Shown here: piece after piece, positions 33,710 to 44,704 of the stretch
How the letters are laid out: each line of letters begins with the position of its first letter
Numbering within the stretch: position 1 is the first letter of the stretch
Origin: Anastatus disparis
Taxonomy: Eukaryota; Arthropoda; Insecta; Hymenoptera; Eupelmidae
NCBI GenBank assembly: GCA_017163975.1
Contig: JAFFSR010000314.1
Span: 5,442,501 to 5,506,500 of the forward strand
Length of the DNA stretch: 64,000 bases
Direction: 5' to 3'
Notes under the pieces: generated by a model
What the model was told of the DNA's origin: nothing
What the model saw: only the letters and a program-made list of their open reading frames with translations
Databases searched by the model: none
Program-made: the position numbers and the translations under genes

Positions 33710-34919
33710 GTGTGATGTCAAAGTATATGTGGTTTTAAACCACCATATACACTGATAGAAATTTTGGATCGCTGGTATCAAAAAAATATACATTGCTGCG
33801 TTCCTTTTAATTTTGAAATCTGAATTCTCAATTTCGGAAATGAGATATCCAATTTGAGAAATCACCCATCCTGAAGTAATAAGTGTGTGCACTGCCTCTG
33901 TTTCGGTGGTAGTGCTACAGTCAGCTCAGTAATTGAAATTAAAAGTCTTTTTGGAATTTAAAATTATTCGATGAAGTTACCTCTGACGACACTATTTCTC
34001 ATATGAAGTCAAAATAAAACTTAATAATAATAATAAATTTGAAACGGGATTGTTAGCGGAAATATAAAATGTTTAAAACTATTTAAAACTGTTTAAAACA
34101 GTTTATAAGTATGAAATTGGGACATTTCAAACAGTTTTAAACAGTTTTGAAAAGCTCGAAATTATTTCAAACAGTTTTTAACAATTTTTAACTTTTTAGT
34201 TTTGAAAGTTATTAATTCTTTTTATAAAATTCAAAATATTAAAAAACAATTTTTAATTAATATGAACTTTTTTTCATTAACTTAAATAGTTTTAAATAGT
34301 TGTAAATAGTTTTAAATAGTTTTAAATAGTTGTAAATAGTTTTAAATAGTTTTAAACTGTTTTTAACACTTATGAACAGTTTTGAAATAATTTCAGTGTT
34401 CAATAATTTTGTGTTTGTGAAAATTTTTTTGTATGTATTAATATATACAAGAAAATTTTCACTTTAGTTTCAAAGTAATCTGAACTGTTCAAACTGTTTA
34501 AAACTATTCAAAATGTCCCGAATTTCACACTTGTAAACTATTTCGAACATTTTTGAACAGTTTTAAATTATTTTAAACAGTTTTAAATAATTTTAAACAA
34601 TTTCAAACAGTAATACACATTTTATATTTTCACTAGGGTATAAATTTAATAATTGTATTATTTCAATTAACCTTATTTTCGAAAATGTCACGCAAAAATT
34701 ATTATTTTATAAGACAGTTGGACTTTTCATTTAGTAGAAACCGGCCTTCCATTAAATTTAGATGTTTCAGCTCTCACTTTGGATATCTGATATCCAAAAT
34801 CAGATGTGTGCATTCTTTTATTCATAAGAGTGCTGCTTACGCGGAAAATGGCAAACAACCTACCAAAATTTCTTTCAATGTACTATAAAGTAGCGTCATA
34901 TATGTTTATGACGTCACAC
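33710..34919. mobile_element. Degenerate TIR element with GTGTGAYGTCA ends
   Basis: Left GTGTGATGTCA at 33710 and right TGACGTCACAC ending at 34919 are inverted repeats. They extend imperfectly inward through GAAATTTTGG against CCAAAATTTC and through ATATCC-type boxes. The interior is largely low-complexity GTTTAAAAC repeats. No transposase. Boundaries are by eye. Confidence 0.55.
34060..34625. repeat. Simple repeats: (TTTTAAATAGT)n and GTTTAAAAC tracts
   Basis: Between about 34280 and 34365 there are some eight tandem 11-bp units TTTTAAATAGT (variants with TTGTAAATAG), flanked by AAACAGTTTTAAACAG-type repeats that are self-complementary. Confidence 0.85.
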
Positions 34920-35339
34920 TATATTATTATATATAGATATATATTAAATAAAATCTTTCAAAATTTTAATTGATTGAATTAAAAAATGATAATAAAAATG
35001 AAAAAGAAATAAAAAAAGTAAGGTTAGTAGATAAATTACTAAAAACTAAATGAAAAAATTCTTTTTATTGATAAATGAAATAAAATTAGTTAAATTGTAT
35101 TTAATTTAAAATAAAAAAAAACACAAAATAAAAAAAAATTAATTATTTCGAATCAATAATGAGAAATTTTAGAATGTTTTTGCAATACCTAAGTGGTCAC
35201 TCTTTGTTTCTTTTACAGTCATAAAATTTTTAAATATTTTAATATTTAAACAAAATTTTTAAATATAATTTAATTTTTAACTACTGTTACGTTCAGCATA
35301 TAAGCTAAATTGTAATTAAATTTTTTTTTTTAATGAATG
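34920..35339. other. AT-rich spacer
   Basis: No gene or repeat boundary recognised. Confidence 0.5.
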
Positions 35340-36358
35340 ACTAAATTTCAGCCATCCATCGACTTCCTTTTGACTAACGCGCGAGCGCTACGTCTCCGGG
35401 GTTGGAAGTCTAAAAAAAAAGAGGCAGCAAGGATAGGTAGAATAAATTAGTAGACACCCATGCAATTGCCAGAGTTACATAAATTTATTTTTCTTTCCCT
35501 TTTTTTTTATAATTCAAACAAAAAGCCCTACTTCGTACATGTATGAGAATGTTCCCTTTTATTTTAATATTTTTCTGTTTTTCTTACCAACAGCAAAATG
35601 TAATCGTTCATTATTATTATTTCCCTTCTCTTTTTTTTTATTTCAACGTTTGTCATTAATCTAAAAATCATCTTAAATTCATATTTATTCTGCATACATT
35701 ATAAAATTAAAAAATTGTATCTCTTTTTTTTTATCATAATTATTTTCTTGCTTATACTAATCATGTTTGTTTCTTTTGATTTTACTTCATATATCTTTAT
35801 ACGTATATCTCTATGTTTTCTGTATTTTTTTGCTACCGCGCGACTCTTTGACTTATCTTTTTAATGTTTCTTTCTGTGTGTATAGATATACTTCAACCCA
35901 AATAAAATTTTAAAATTTTATTCCCTTCCCCTCCTTGGAAGAAGAGTAAACATTTTTATAAAGATCGCTATTAGCATAAATTTTTGTATAGAGAGTCTTT
36001 CTTTCAATCTCAAGGCAATGAGGAAATATATGTGTCGGTTTTTGTCTTTACCTTTACAGTACTTGACTATTTTCGGCTATCGTTTGTTAATATATTCTTT
36101 CGTTTACATGTCCCTAGCTTCATCTAATTATCACTACTGTATCTGTTCATTATTCTAACTCCTACCTTCCTATTCTATAGTATTTGAATTGCGTGTTGTT
36201 CTCGTTTTTTTTTCTACAGTTTACTTTTGGCTGCTTATTTTGTTTATTATTAACCTAATCTTGTAGCGTTTTTTTTTATTTTTATCCCCTTTTTATTAAA
36301 TATATAACTATTGTAAGATCTAGATTCCATATGTATGTCTACCTATGGGGCTGTCACA
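35340..36358 (-). repeat. Probable 3' LTR of the minus-strand Gypsy element
   Basis: On the minus strand, about 100 bp after the integrase stop, a purine-containing stretch is followed by TGTGACAGCCCC at 36358. This resembles the start of many insect Gypsy LTRs. The far end near 35340 is uncertain and no matching 5' LTR was found right of the gag, so this rests on position and the terminal sequence alone. Confidence 0.45.
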
Positions 36359-36464
36359 CTTAAACTTTAGAGACTCCCGTCTACCTTACTCTGATTTAAT
36401 TTATTTTCCCATTTATTTTTTTGTGTTTAAACATATTATTTTAATCCTTATTCTCTCTTTTTTT

Positions 36465-36767
36465 TTACTTTGGTTCCAAATAGGATTCTCTTACCCGGTC
36501 AGCATGAATAACCTTAATTTTATGATTATTTATTCTTATTTTAAGATTACATTTATTATTAAAAACATCCGTGACCAGATATGGTCCTTCATATTGTTTA
36601 GCTAGCTTATACTGTTTGCCCCCTTTCAATAGCCAAACGCTATCATCTATAGGAGTATATCTATAATTTTTATATGTTGCGCAGTTTTTGTAAAGCTCTT
36701 TTTTCTTTTCGATCAAGTACTGCAGTCGCAATTGTGACTTTAATTTTTCTAGTCTTAAGACTTGCAA
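36465..36767 (-). pseudogene. Gypsy integrase C-terminal (GPY-type) segment
   Basis: 100 codons. The segment SVWLLKGGKQYKLAKQYEGP then YLVTDVFNN...IKVIHADRVRES is the GPY/F module that ends Ty3/Gypsy integrases and binds DNA. The preceding residues (LEKLKSQLRLQYLIEKKKEL) are the helical linker before that module. No integrase catalytic core or zinc finger lies upstream; the neighbouring sequence is a charged coiled-coil-like region. It follows Gag and protease on the same strand, so it belongs to one derivative element. Confidence 0.82.
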
Positions 36768-36984
36768 GTCTTGCGTCGTGCTTATGTCAAATTTTTCTTC
36801 TTGGATTTTGTCAAGGATAATATGTCAAAACACTTATTAGTAAGTCTCAAATACTCATTTTTTAAATAGTCGACATCATACTTAAAATATTTATTTTTGT
36901 CATATTCATTTTCCTCTCGAGCATATTTGTTATAATAGTCGTCAGGTTCGCATTCCTTACGTAAAAATTATTTAACCTCTCTAT

Positions 36985-37392
36985 TTAAGAGTCCGCTGTA
37001 TCTCTGTCCTTGTCTAATTAAAAAATTGACTTTTTTCCCAAAATTAGCAACAAGAGGCAAAAATAAAGAGATGGTTTCGATGTGTTTAATAAAATGTAAT
37101 ATTTTCTTTGATTAGTATGAATTAATTTTATTGCTTCGTTTTTAAGAAAAGTTGGAATAACTTAAAAAATTAGAAATTAGTGTCAAATAATGGGATTTTC
37201 AAGTTATTCCAACTTTTCTTGGAAATAAAGTGGTGGAATTAAATTATTCTTATCAGAGAAAATATTGCTTTCTATTACACGAATCGAAACCATCTCTTTA
37301 TCTCTGCCTGAAGCTATTAGTTTTTATAAAAAATAAATTTTAAATAGATTCGGTATAACAGGTAACTGTGTCGGTATACAGCTGACTCTTAA
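36985..37392. mobile_element. GAG-type TTAA MITE, copy 2
   Basis: TTAA|GAGTCCGCTGTATCTC at left and GTATACAGCTGACTC|TTAA at right. 400 bp, strongly palindromic around 37180, with AAGAAAAGTTGGAATAACTT and its complement. It interrupts the charged region. Confidence 0.9.
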
Positions 37393-38030
37393 CGTTTTCA
37401 AGTTTACTCCTTTTTGCTTGTTCTTTTGAAGTATCTCATATTCGTTTCTTATCTTAGACTTCTCGTGTATAATATTCTCTTTCTCTGTATGTAACTCTGC
37501 TTCTTCTTTCCTCTCATGTAAATTATTATTTCTTTTTGCATCTAATTCGGTATTTTTATTTTTTTCTAGAGTATTCTTCTCTTCGTAAACAAAATTTTTC
37601 TCATCATTATATAATTTTTCTTTTAATTATTTCTCCTGGCTGCAATTGTGATTACTTTTTGGAACTTTTTCGTACTTATTGAATAATTAATTATCTTTCT
37701 GTTTCATATTTTCTGTTCTCATACGAGAAAATGCATTATTTGAGTTATTGGGTTATCCCACGTTTCCTCCTTTTTTTATAAATAATATTCTTTCTTTCAA
37801 ATTCCCTTTGCATGTATTCCTTTTCTAAGGCTACTTGATCCTGTACGTTATCTCCTTCGTCGCTTTGAGTCATTATAACTTCCATCTTTTCGTTAAATTA
37901 CGCATTCTCTTCATAACCTCCTTCTTACTCTGTATCAATATCGAACTCTTTTAATGGCATATTTTTCTTTTTAATATGAATGTTTCCTTTATGTTTATCG
38001 TTATACGTTTCAACTAATTTCATTGCTTTA

Positions 38031-38419
38031 TTAAGAGGAGGTAGAGTATATCTGTCCTTTTCTAATCAAACAATAGATTTTTTCACAAAAATTAATAATT
38101 GTAGCAAAAAATAAGAAGAAAGCCCCATCTCGTATAATAAAAAGCAAGATTCTCTTTTATGAGGAAAAATTATTTTTATCGCTTCGTTTTTAAGAAAACC
38201 TTGAAAAACTGAATTGTCTATCCTAACCTCTATTTTTTAAGTTTTTCAAGGTTTTCTTAAAAATGAATCGATAAAAATAATTTTTCCTCATCAAAGAAAA
38301 TCTTGCTTTTTATTATACGAGATGGGGCTATCTCCTTATTTTTTGCTACAATTATTAGTTTTTGCAAAAAAATTAATTCTTTAATTAGAAAAGGACAGAG
38401 ATATACGACCTGCTCTTAA
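38031..38419. mobile_element. GAG-type TTAA MITE, copy 3
   Basis: TTAA|GAGGAGGTAGAGTATATC at left and GATATACGACCTGCTC|TTAA at right. 381 bp, nearly perfect hairpin around 38220 (TTAAGAAAACCTTGAAAAAC and its complement). It shares ends and layout with copies 1 and 2 but the hairpin core differs. Confidence 0.9.
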
Positions 38420-39099
38420 CATTATTTTCACACTCCTCTCTTGAGGTACTTTCATAAGTGATATTTCCTTCGTCGTAATACTCCCTTTTATCCCCAACCT
38501 TGGGATTTCTCCAATAGAAAGCATCATTCTTTCTATTATTTTTAACATCGTTAAACACTTTTTATTTATTCAATACATAATATTTATTTTCATCATGGTG
38601 AGGGGTTCCTCTTTCCTTTTCACCTTCAACAATATATATTTCTTCAAAGTTACGACTCCCCTTCTTTGGGTTTACAACATTATTTTTAGTTATAAAAATT
38701 TCTTCTTGTTTCTGTAAATCTTTATTTTCTCCTTTGCACATATCTTCATTCTCATGATCATTGAAACATTTATTTTTCATTTTATACTCATAACTGCCAT
38801 AATAATTTACATAGTCCACGTCCTTATATAGTTCATCTTGATTCTCAGAGATAACTTTATTAATCTTTTTCTTAGCTTCTTCTTCAATAACTAATTTATT
38901 CGTTTTAACTTTTTAATTTTTTTCAAATAATTTATTTTCCTTTTTTAACGTACTTTTATTAACATAATCCTCGTAGCCTTCAATATTATTTCCATAAACA
39001 CCATTTATTTTATTTTATTCTGTATTCCTCTCTTCAACTACTTCATTTATTTTCATATAATTCACATAATTCTCATCCTTCAATAATTTTTTTGCATTA

Positions 39100-39780
39100 T
39101 TAAAAAGAACTTCATGGACTTGCTCTTCATTGGCCTTGTCCTTCTTTCTATATATCATATCTCCTTTATTTTATTTAATAATTTTATCATCTTCATTAAC
39201 TACTTCATTTATTTTTACATAGTTTCCATTTTTATTTATCTTTAAAAACTCATTTTCATTTTTCAATATAACATCATCGGCGTGCCCATCATTGGCTCTG
39301 CCTTTCTTTATATCAACAATATCTTTTTCTATATTTTTATTATTTTCATACAATTTATCATTTATTTTCCTATGATTCACATGATTACCTTTTTTCATTA
39401 CTTCTTTTTCATCATTTAAAATAACATCATCAGCGTGCCCATCATTGGCTCTGCCTTTCTTTATATCAACAATATCTTTTTCTATATTTTTATTATTTTC
39501 ATAAAATATATCATTTATTTTCCTATAATTCACATATTTATCTCTTTTAATAATTCTTTTTCATCATTTAAAATAACATCATTGGCATGCCTATTATTGG
39601 CTTTGCCCTTCTTTATATCAACAATATTTTCCTCATTTTCATAAAATATATCATTTATTTTCATATAATTCACATATTTATTTTCCTCTTTTTAATAATT
39701 CATTTTCATCCTTTAAAATAACATCATTGGCATGTCCATCATTGGCTTTGCCATTTACACAATTATTAGTTTCTCCTCCT
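39100..39780 (-). repeat. ~150-bp coding-type tandem repeat
   Basis: Plus-strand landmark ACATCATYGGCRTGCC occurs near 39271, 39424, 39575 and 39721, with a more diverged unit near 39130. The spacing of 153 bp between the two best units is 51 codons and both read through on the minus strand as IEKDIVDIKKGRANDGHADD repeats. Other spacings (151, 146) break the frame. The ORF 39171-39533 spans two full units. Confidence 0.85.
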
Positions 39781-40492
39781 TCATCATAACATAATTCTTG
39801 AATATTTACAGCTTTTTTCTGTTTATTTTCATTTTCTTCTAATGTATTATCTCGTTTTATTTAAGTAACCTTCCTCATTAATTTCTTGTTTATTTCTTTA
39901 TTTGTCTTCGGTTTTCTTATTATGATTATCTCGTCATTGAACGTCACTGCTCTTCTCTTTTCTCTTTTTCTGGGTTCGTTTCTGATATTTGATTTCGCTG
40001 GTATCTTATTGTTTTTCTCACTTACTTGTTTTTGACCTTTATTTTTTTTTCTTTCATCGCTTCTATAAATGAATTTATTTTATTTAACTCTTCATTTAAT
40101 ATTATGTTACTCTCATTGTTTTGACTTCAACTTAGTTGGTTTAATTTTCTACTCATCTTTTCAATGTCATGGATGATATCAATTGAGTCTCGCGATTCTT
40201 CGGTACTTGATGCTTCTTGCTGTAAATGTCTTATTCCTGGTTCTCCTTGCTCGACCATATCGAAATCTTCATCGTGTAATTGCTTATAACTTTCTTTAAA
40301 TTATTCTTGTATTCTATCACCGCTTTATGAAACGCTTTCTTGTTTCTACAAATTAAATTCGTTATAACTGGCATTTATATTTTTACTCGTAGTTTCTATA
40401 TCTCCAATAGTTAATAAGAATCTGTCATATTCTTCTTCTTCCTCCTTTGTAAAATTTACTGCTTGGTTTTCTTTGCGTTTGTCAGTTTTTTG

Positions 40493-40831
40493 TTAATGGC
40501 TCTTATTCCTAGCAAACGTTAAATATTCCTCTGTCGGTAAATGATTTTCTTTATTCTCATTATTTATTATTTTTGTCTCATCTGAGGAACTCCCCCGTGC
40601 TCCTTCAAAAGGTATCACATTACCTTCATATTCTAAGTTATTTATAAAATAATTAATTTTTGCTTTTGTTCGCCTGAAAACATCGGTCCCCAAAATTCCT
40701 GCTTCCTTTATGGGAAACTCGTCGTCTACTAAATAAAATTCAATTTCTTTATTTTCTAAATTTACAATGATTTTTCCTACTGTTTCTAAATAATAAGGCG
40801 TGATGCCTTTTAACCTTATCGTTTCTTGCAT
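40493..40831 (-). pseudogene. Gypsy (errantivirus-like) protease, C-terminal part
   Basis: 112 codons. KGITPYYLETVGKIIV and YLVDDEFPIKEAGILGTDVF match the flap and the conserved ILGxDxF end of the retropepsin in gypsy/17.6-type elements. KAKINY follows as in that group. The active-site part lies just upstream in the frame at 40876-41121 (IIRVDVGKFKRPLEFMLDTL), where the expected DTG reads DTL and a stop follows. Both position and residue change indicate decay. Confidence 0.78.
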
Positions 40832-40875
40832 ATCAATATGAATATAGGGGGATACTTCGGATTTCTTTACTAGAC

Positions 40876-41366
40876 TTACAGAGTATCTAACATGAACTCA
40901 AGTGGCCTTTTAAATTTTCCTACATCTACTCTTATAATTGGTGCTGTACTTGCCTGATTCAAGTTCACTGTTTCAACGCGCGCGGGCCGTAGCTCACTGC
41001 CTGTGACGTAGTCGGGCGCGTGCCAGTCGTTATCTCTCTCTCCGCGCCCACTTGAGGGAGATTCAAACCGTTTCCCCGCAACTCTTGTCCTAAACGCGTG
41101 TCTTGTTGTAATTTGAAACACTGATTGCGAGTGTGGTCTGGTTTACCACAGTAATAACATGTTAAATTTAAAAAATTATTCGTATTCCGAGTTGGCGAAT
41201 TATACGGGCCTCTTCTCGCAAAATTATCATTATTCTGATTGTTACTGCTATTTCCAAAATTTGCGGCATAGTGATTTCGCCCTCTATTTTGATTTTCGTA
41301 GTTATTCTCTCTAGTTTCCCTATATACAGTGTTCATCCCTAAATGTCGGCCTGGGGCGTTGATCAC
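40876..41366 (-). pseudogene. Gypsy Gag C-terminus and protease start
   Basis: Two overlapping frames. 40965-41366 carries the zinc knuckle CYYCGKPDHTRNQC (CX2CX4HX4C) after an Asn/Arg-rich stretch. 40876-41121 continues with a basic linker and the protease N-terminus APIIRVDVGKFKRPLEF. The frame change between them suggests a frameshift, natural or mutational, at the gag-pol junction. Confidence 0.75.
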
Positions 41367-41444
41367 GTTTTCTCTACCTCTTGGTAAAAATTCTGTCCTT
41401 CGATTTACCTCAGCGTTACAGCCCCCAAAAGCAAAAATAGGTCT

Positions 41445-41792
41445 TTAAATGTTAGGAAAATTTCGTCCTCTCTGCCATTGGTTTGACTGGAAATTATTAT
41501 TAGGCTGCGAAAATGAATTTACACTTCCCATCTGGCGAGCCAATAATAAGCAATTCATTGATGGGTGTCCCCTTTTATTGCAAAAGGAACAAATTATTAT
41601 ATTGGTCTCTGTTTCAACAATATTTACGCGTCGTGCGTCCTTAAAAAAATTTCCTCTTTTATTTTCGTCTTTACGCACCTCTCCTTCCTCTTGCATACTA
41701 TTTGCAAATTCCCGCTCGATCTCTATGGCATTTTCCCAAACTTCTTCTAAGATTGCAGGAGTACCTATGCGAGCCCGTATTTCCCAGCGCAA
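41445..41792 (-). pseudogene. Gypsy Gag, capsid end and first zinc knuckle
   Basis: 115 codons beginning in the last capsid helix (RWEIRARIGTPAILEEVWEN, AIEIEREF) and including CSFCNKRGHPSMNC, a canonical CX2CX4HX4C knuckle. A Gln/Asn-rich linker leads to the second knuckle at 41110. Two knuckles in Gag are unusual for the gypsy/17.6 group, in which they are often absent. Confidence 0.8.
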
Positions 41793-42400
41793 CCCTCTTA
41801 GGAAATACTTTACGCAATCTTTTTTTAATTCTTGTTTAAAATCGTTTATATCATTTATTCGCTTTTCTTTTCTTGCTGTGAATAGTATTTCCTTTCAATT
41901 TAGCGTAACCGATTTAAAAAGACAATCATGTTTTCACCTGTCTTTTACTTGATTTTTGCTAAATTTCCTGTCCACTCGTGATAAGTTTTTGCTGATCCAA
42001 AAATATTTTTCAAATATTCTACAATTTCTATTAAATTTTTTAAGCTGCGTCCCTTTACGCAATTGAAAGGATCCCCATATTCCCCTGTAAACTATTATTC
42101 TCTGTCTTTTTGTTTTCGTAATTATAAGAAAAATCTTTATAATTAGAAATTTGATTCCTTTCTTTATTTGCGGAGGCAAAAGAATTTGTTGTGTTCTCTA
42201 AATTTGTAAGTCCCTTCTTTCCGTCTGCTTTTACTATGGTAGGCGCGACTACCGAGTTACAAGAACTGTTCTCTTCTTTCTTTAACTCGTTCTTCTCATT
42301 TTCCACAAAAGAATCTTGTTCGTTTTTCTGTATTTTCTTCTTTACTAAATTTAAAATTTTGAAAAATCCAAATCCTTTATTTATGCTGATTCACTCGGCC
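41793..42400 (-). pseudogene. Gypsy Gag N-terminal and capsid region, broken
   Basis: Open pieces 42055-42306 (start MENEKNELKKEENSS) and 41934-42179 overlap in different frames. Capsid-like helices (NLIEIVEYLKNIFGSAKTYH) are read after a frame change near 42080. Further stops separate this from the piece at 41792. The start codon choice at 42306 is tentative. Confidence 0.6.
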
Positions 42401-42423
42401 GCCGACCCTTGATCTTCATTGAG

Positions 42424-43160
42424 GTCAACTGAATTTGTTGCTATTTGTCTCTCGCATTCATTTATTTATTATTTTATTGCAATCATTTTTACTTTTTTTA
42501 TTATTAATATAGTTACGCTCATTTATTTTTTGTTTGAAAAATTCATTGGTATTGAATTCGGCTCCTGTAGCGTACTTTTCTTCCTTGCGCTGTTTTACTC
42601 GGCCGCCGCTTTCACCTGAATTGTTTTTATCGTGTTATTTGTCTTCTGTATTCGTTTATGTATTAATTTAGCAATATTATTTTTACTTTTTCATTATTAT
42701 TATTATTCTAGCTTTTATATATTTTTTTTGAAAGATTCGTTAATAATGAACTCTGTTCCTTCAGCTTATTATTTTTTTTCTTTCACTGTTTCATTCAGCC
42801 TCTGCTTGATCTTAATTTGCTTGCGTGGTGCTATTTGTCTCTCGCATTCGTCTATTTATTAATTGATCAATATTTTTTTTACTTTTTCATTATTATTGTT
42901 ATTATAGCTTTCATATTTTCTTTGAAAAATTCATTGGTGATAAACTCTGTTCCTTCAGCTTATACTTCTTTCTTTCACTGTTTCATTCAGCCACTGCTTG
43001 ATCTTAATTTGCTTGCGTCGTGCTATTTGTCTCTTGCATTCGTTTATTTATTAATTGATCAATATTATTTTTACGCTGTTATCATTATTATTATTTTAAC
43101 TTTAATTTTTTTTGTAACATTTATTGGTAATGAACTCGGTTCATTACACTACTAGATGGT
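42424..43160. repeat. ~194-bp tandem repeat in the Gypsy leader
   Basis: Four units: GCTATTTGTCTCTCGCATTC and variants start near 42440, 42634, 42830 and 43022 (spacings 194, 196, 192). Each unit also has CTCGGCCGCC or CATTCAGCC and a TTATTAATTGATCAATATT-type block. It lies just upstream (minus sense) of the Gag start. Plus-strand open frames here repeat with the units and are not taken as genes. Confidence 0.85.
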
Positions 43161-43475
43161 GCTAGAAGGTGAAAAAACGTTGTGTTGACTATGTCAAGCA
43201 GACTACCAACAAATTAAGTGCAGTATGATAAACAATTATTATTTAAATTTTTTACTTTAGTAAAAATAACTATTTTCTAAGTGATAAGAAATAATAGAAA
43301 AAGGTAAAGAAAGGTAGAAGTAAAGTGTATAATGAGTGAATAGTATTTTTAAACTGCATAGAAAATAGTTAAATAGAAAACGTAGATAGTTTCTTTTGTA
43401 AAGAAAAATTAGTTTTGAAATGTTATAGTTATAAAACAATAATACAGTTTGTAAAGTGTTTAGTGCGAAATTAAC
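43161..43475. other. AT-rich spacer right of the Gypsy leader
   Basis: No gene or LTR recognised. The expected 5' LTR of the Gypsy element was not found here. Confidence 0.45.
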
Positions 43476-43490
43476 AAGTTTTATTGATGA

Positions 43491-44575
43491 GAAATAACAA
43501 ATCTACTGGCATACTGTCAAAACAATTTTTATTCAATAAAATCAATTAAGGAGCGACGTTTCGGTTACATTTTTGGTAACCCTCTTCAAGCACACTATAA
43601 AAACAAAAAAATAAAAAATAAAACACAAAAAGTTACAATTCAATTATATACGTTGGTACATTTTAAATAACACAAAGTAATAACTTTTTATAATAGCTTA
43701 CAAGTTTTACATATCATGAAGCGTCAAAAACATTACAACAATAAAATCAAAACTAGAAATTATTTTATCAATTCAACAAAACAATTCTAAATTCATTTAG
43801 TCAAGTAAAAACTAAATTGAAAAATTTCTCATGATATGTTCACAAACGACTGAGCTATACTAAACACGAAACACATCGACACTCTATTAACAACCACTTT
43901 ACAAACAGTCCGAAGCGTAAACAATCAAAGCAACTTATTTATATATTTCGCAAATATTGATTTTAAATTTTGAGTGTCATGTGTTAAATTAACGTTATCA
44001 AATTTAAAAATATGGATCATTTCTGACAATAATCTTTTATAATATGAATTCTCACAATCAACTATTTTCACATTATCAAAGTCAAATTCATGTCCACTAT
44101 TTTTTTTATGTTTAACCAGAGCAGATTTTTCTCTATTATACTTGCAATCAGAAACATGTTCTTTAATCCTACATTCTAAAGTTCTGCTAGATTGACCGAT
44201 ATATACCTTTTCACAATCTTTACAATTAATTTTGAAAAAAATATTCGTCTTTTTATTATTCTGTATAGTATCTTTACCTAAACTATATATACAATTTAAT
44301 TTATTACAATTTTTAAAAATTAAGTCAAGATTGAACCTGTTAGTTATCTTTTTAAATATTTTCTCTTTATATTTCAAAAAAGGTAAAATAATATAATCAG
44401 CTCTTCTATTAATAAATTGATTAAAATTGTCATTATTAGATAATTCCAAACTAATTTTATTGAGTCTAATATTAATAAATTTTTTAATAAACATAAAAGG
44501 ATAGTTGTTAGCCAACAATACAGAATAAACATAATCTAAATTCTTACAATGGAACGACTTATCAAACACATTATT
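43491..44575 (-). mobile_element. 5'-truncated Penelope-like retroelement
   Basis: About 1.1 kb flanked by the perfect 15-bp direct repeat AAGTTTTATTGATGA (43476-43490 and 44576-44590). The minus-strand frame encodes a GIY-YIG endonuclease. The 3' end holds the characteristic GACGTTTCGGTTAC ... GTAACCCTCTTCAAG block (43553-43600) seen in untranslated ends of many Penelope-like elements. Only the last part of the reverse transcriptase region remains. Confidence 0.9.
43925..44569 (-). pseudogene. Penelope-like ORF: RT tail and GIY-YIG endonuclease
   Basis: 214 codons, intact in this stretch but 5'-truncated. Residues 1-100 are the RT-endonuclease linker (YVYSVLLANNYPFMFIKKFI, ending in the CNKLNC cysteines). 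The endonuclease starts at INCKDCEKVYIGQSSRTLEC. Its catalytic arginine lies in CRIKEHV and it continues ALVKHKKNSGHEFDF and RLLSEMIHIFKF, the last bearing the metal-binding glutamate. This enzyme nicks target DNA to start element integration. The Met used is internal to the original protein. Confidence 0.9.
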
Positions 44576-44590
44576 AAGTTTTATTGATGA

Positions 44591-44704
44591 AAGAAAAAAG
44601 TGTTTTTATTTTGTTGTTTGTTCTATTTTGCTATTTGTTCTATTTTGCTAATTTTATTTAATATAATGTTGCTGGCATTATATTAAATAAAATTACACGA
44701 GTAG
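44591..44704. repeat. Short palindrome
   Basis: TAATTTTATTTAATATAATG pairs with CATTATATTAAATAAAATTA around 44670. Possibly the end of a small element. Confidence 0.6.

Larger units (their letters stand above)
36768..40490 (-). pseudogene. Long charged region between protease and integrase tail
   Basis: On the minus strand the sequence between protease and integrase tail translates, in pieces separated by stops, into a Lys/Glu/Asn-rich, coiled-coil-like polypeptide. Examples: SIDIIHDIEKMSRKLNQLS, NYRKINDIFYENNKNIEKDI, KYFKYDVDYLKNEYLRL, TEKENIIHEKSKIRNEYEIL. No reverse transcriptase, RNase H or integrase-core motif was found in it. It contains a ~150-bp tandem repeat (39100-39780) and two MITE insertions. 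Open pieces include 38562-38819 and 39171-39533. I do not recognise the product. It may be a fast-evolving element-encoded protein that replaced pol, or a separate gene caught between element parts. Confidence 0.5.

Noticed and set aside
41449..43155. Plus-strand Phe/Leu-rich frames
   Set aside because: Antisense to the Gypsy Gag or products of the 194-bp tandem repeat.
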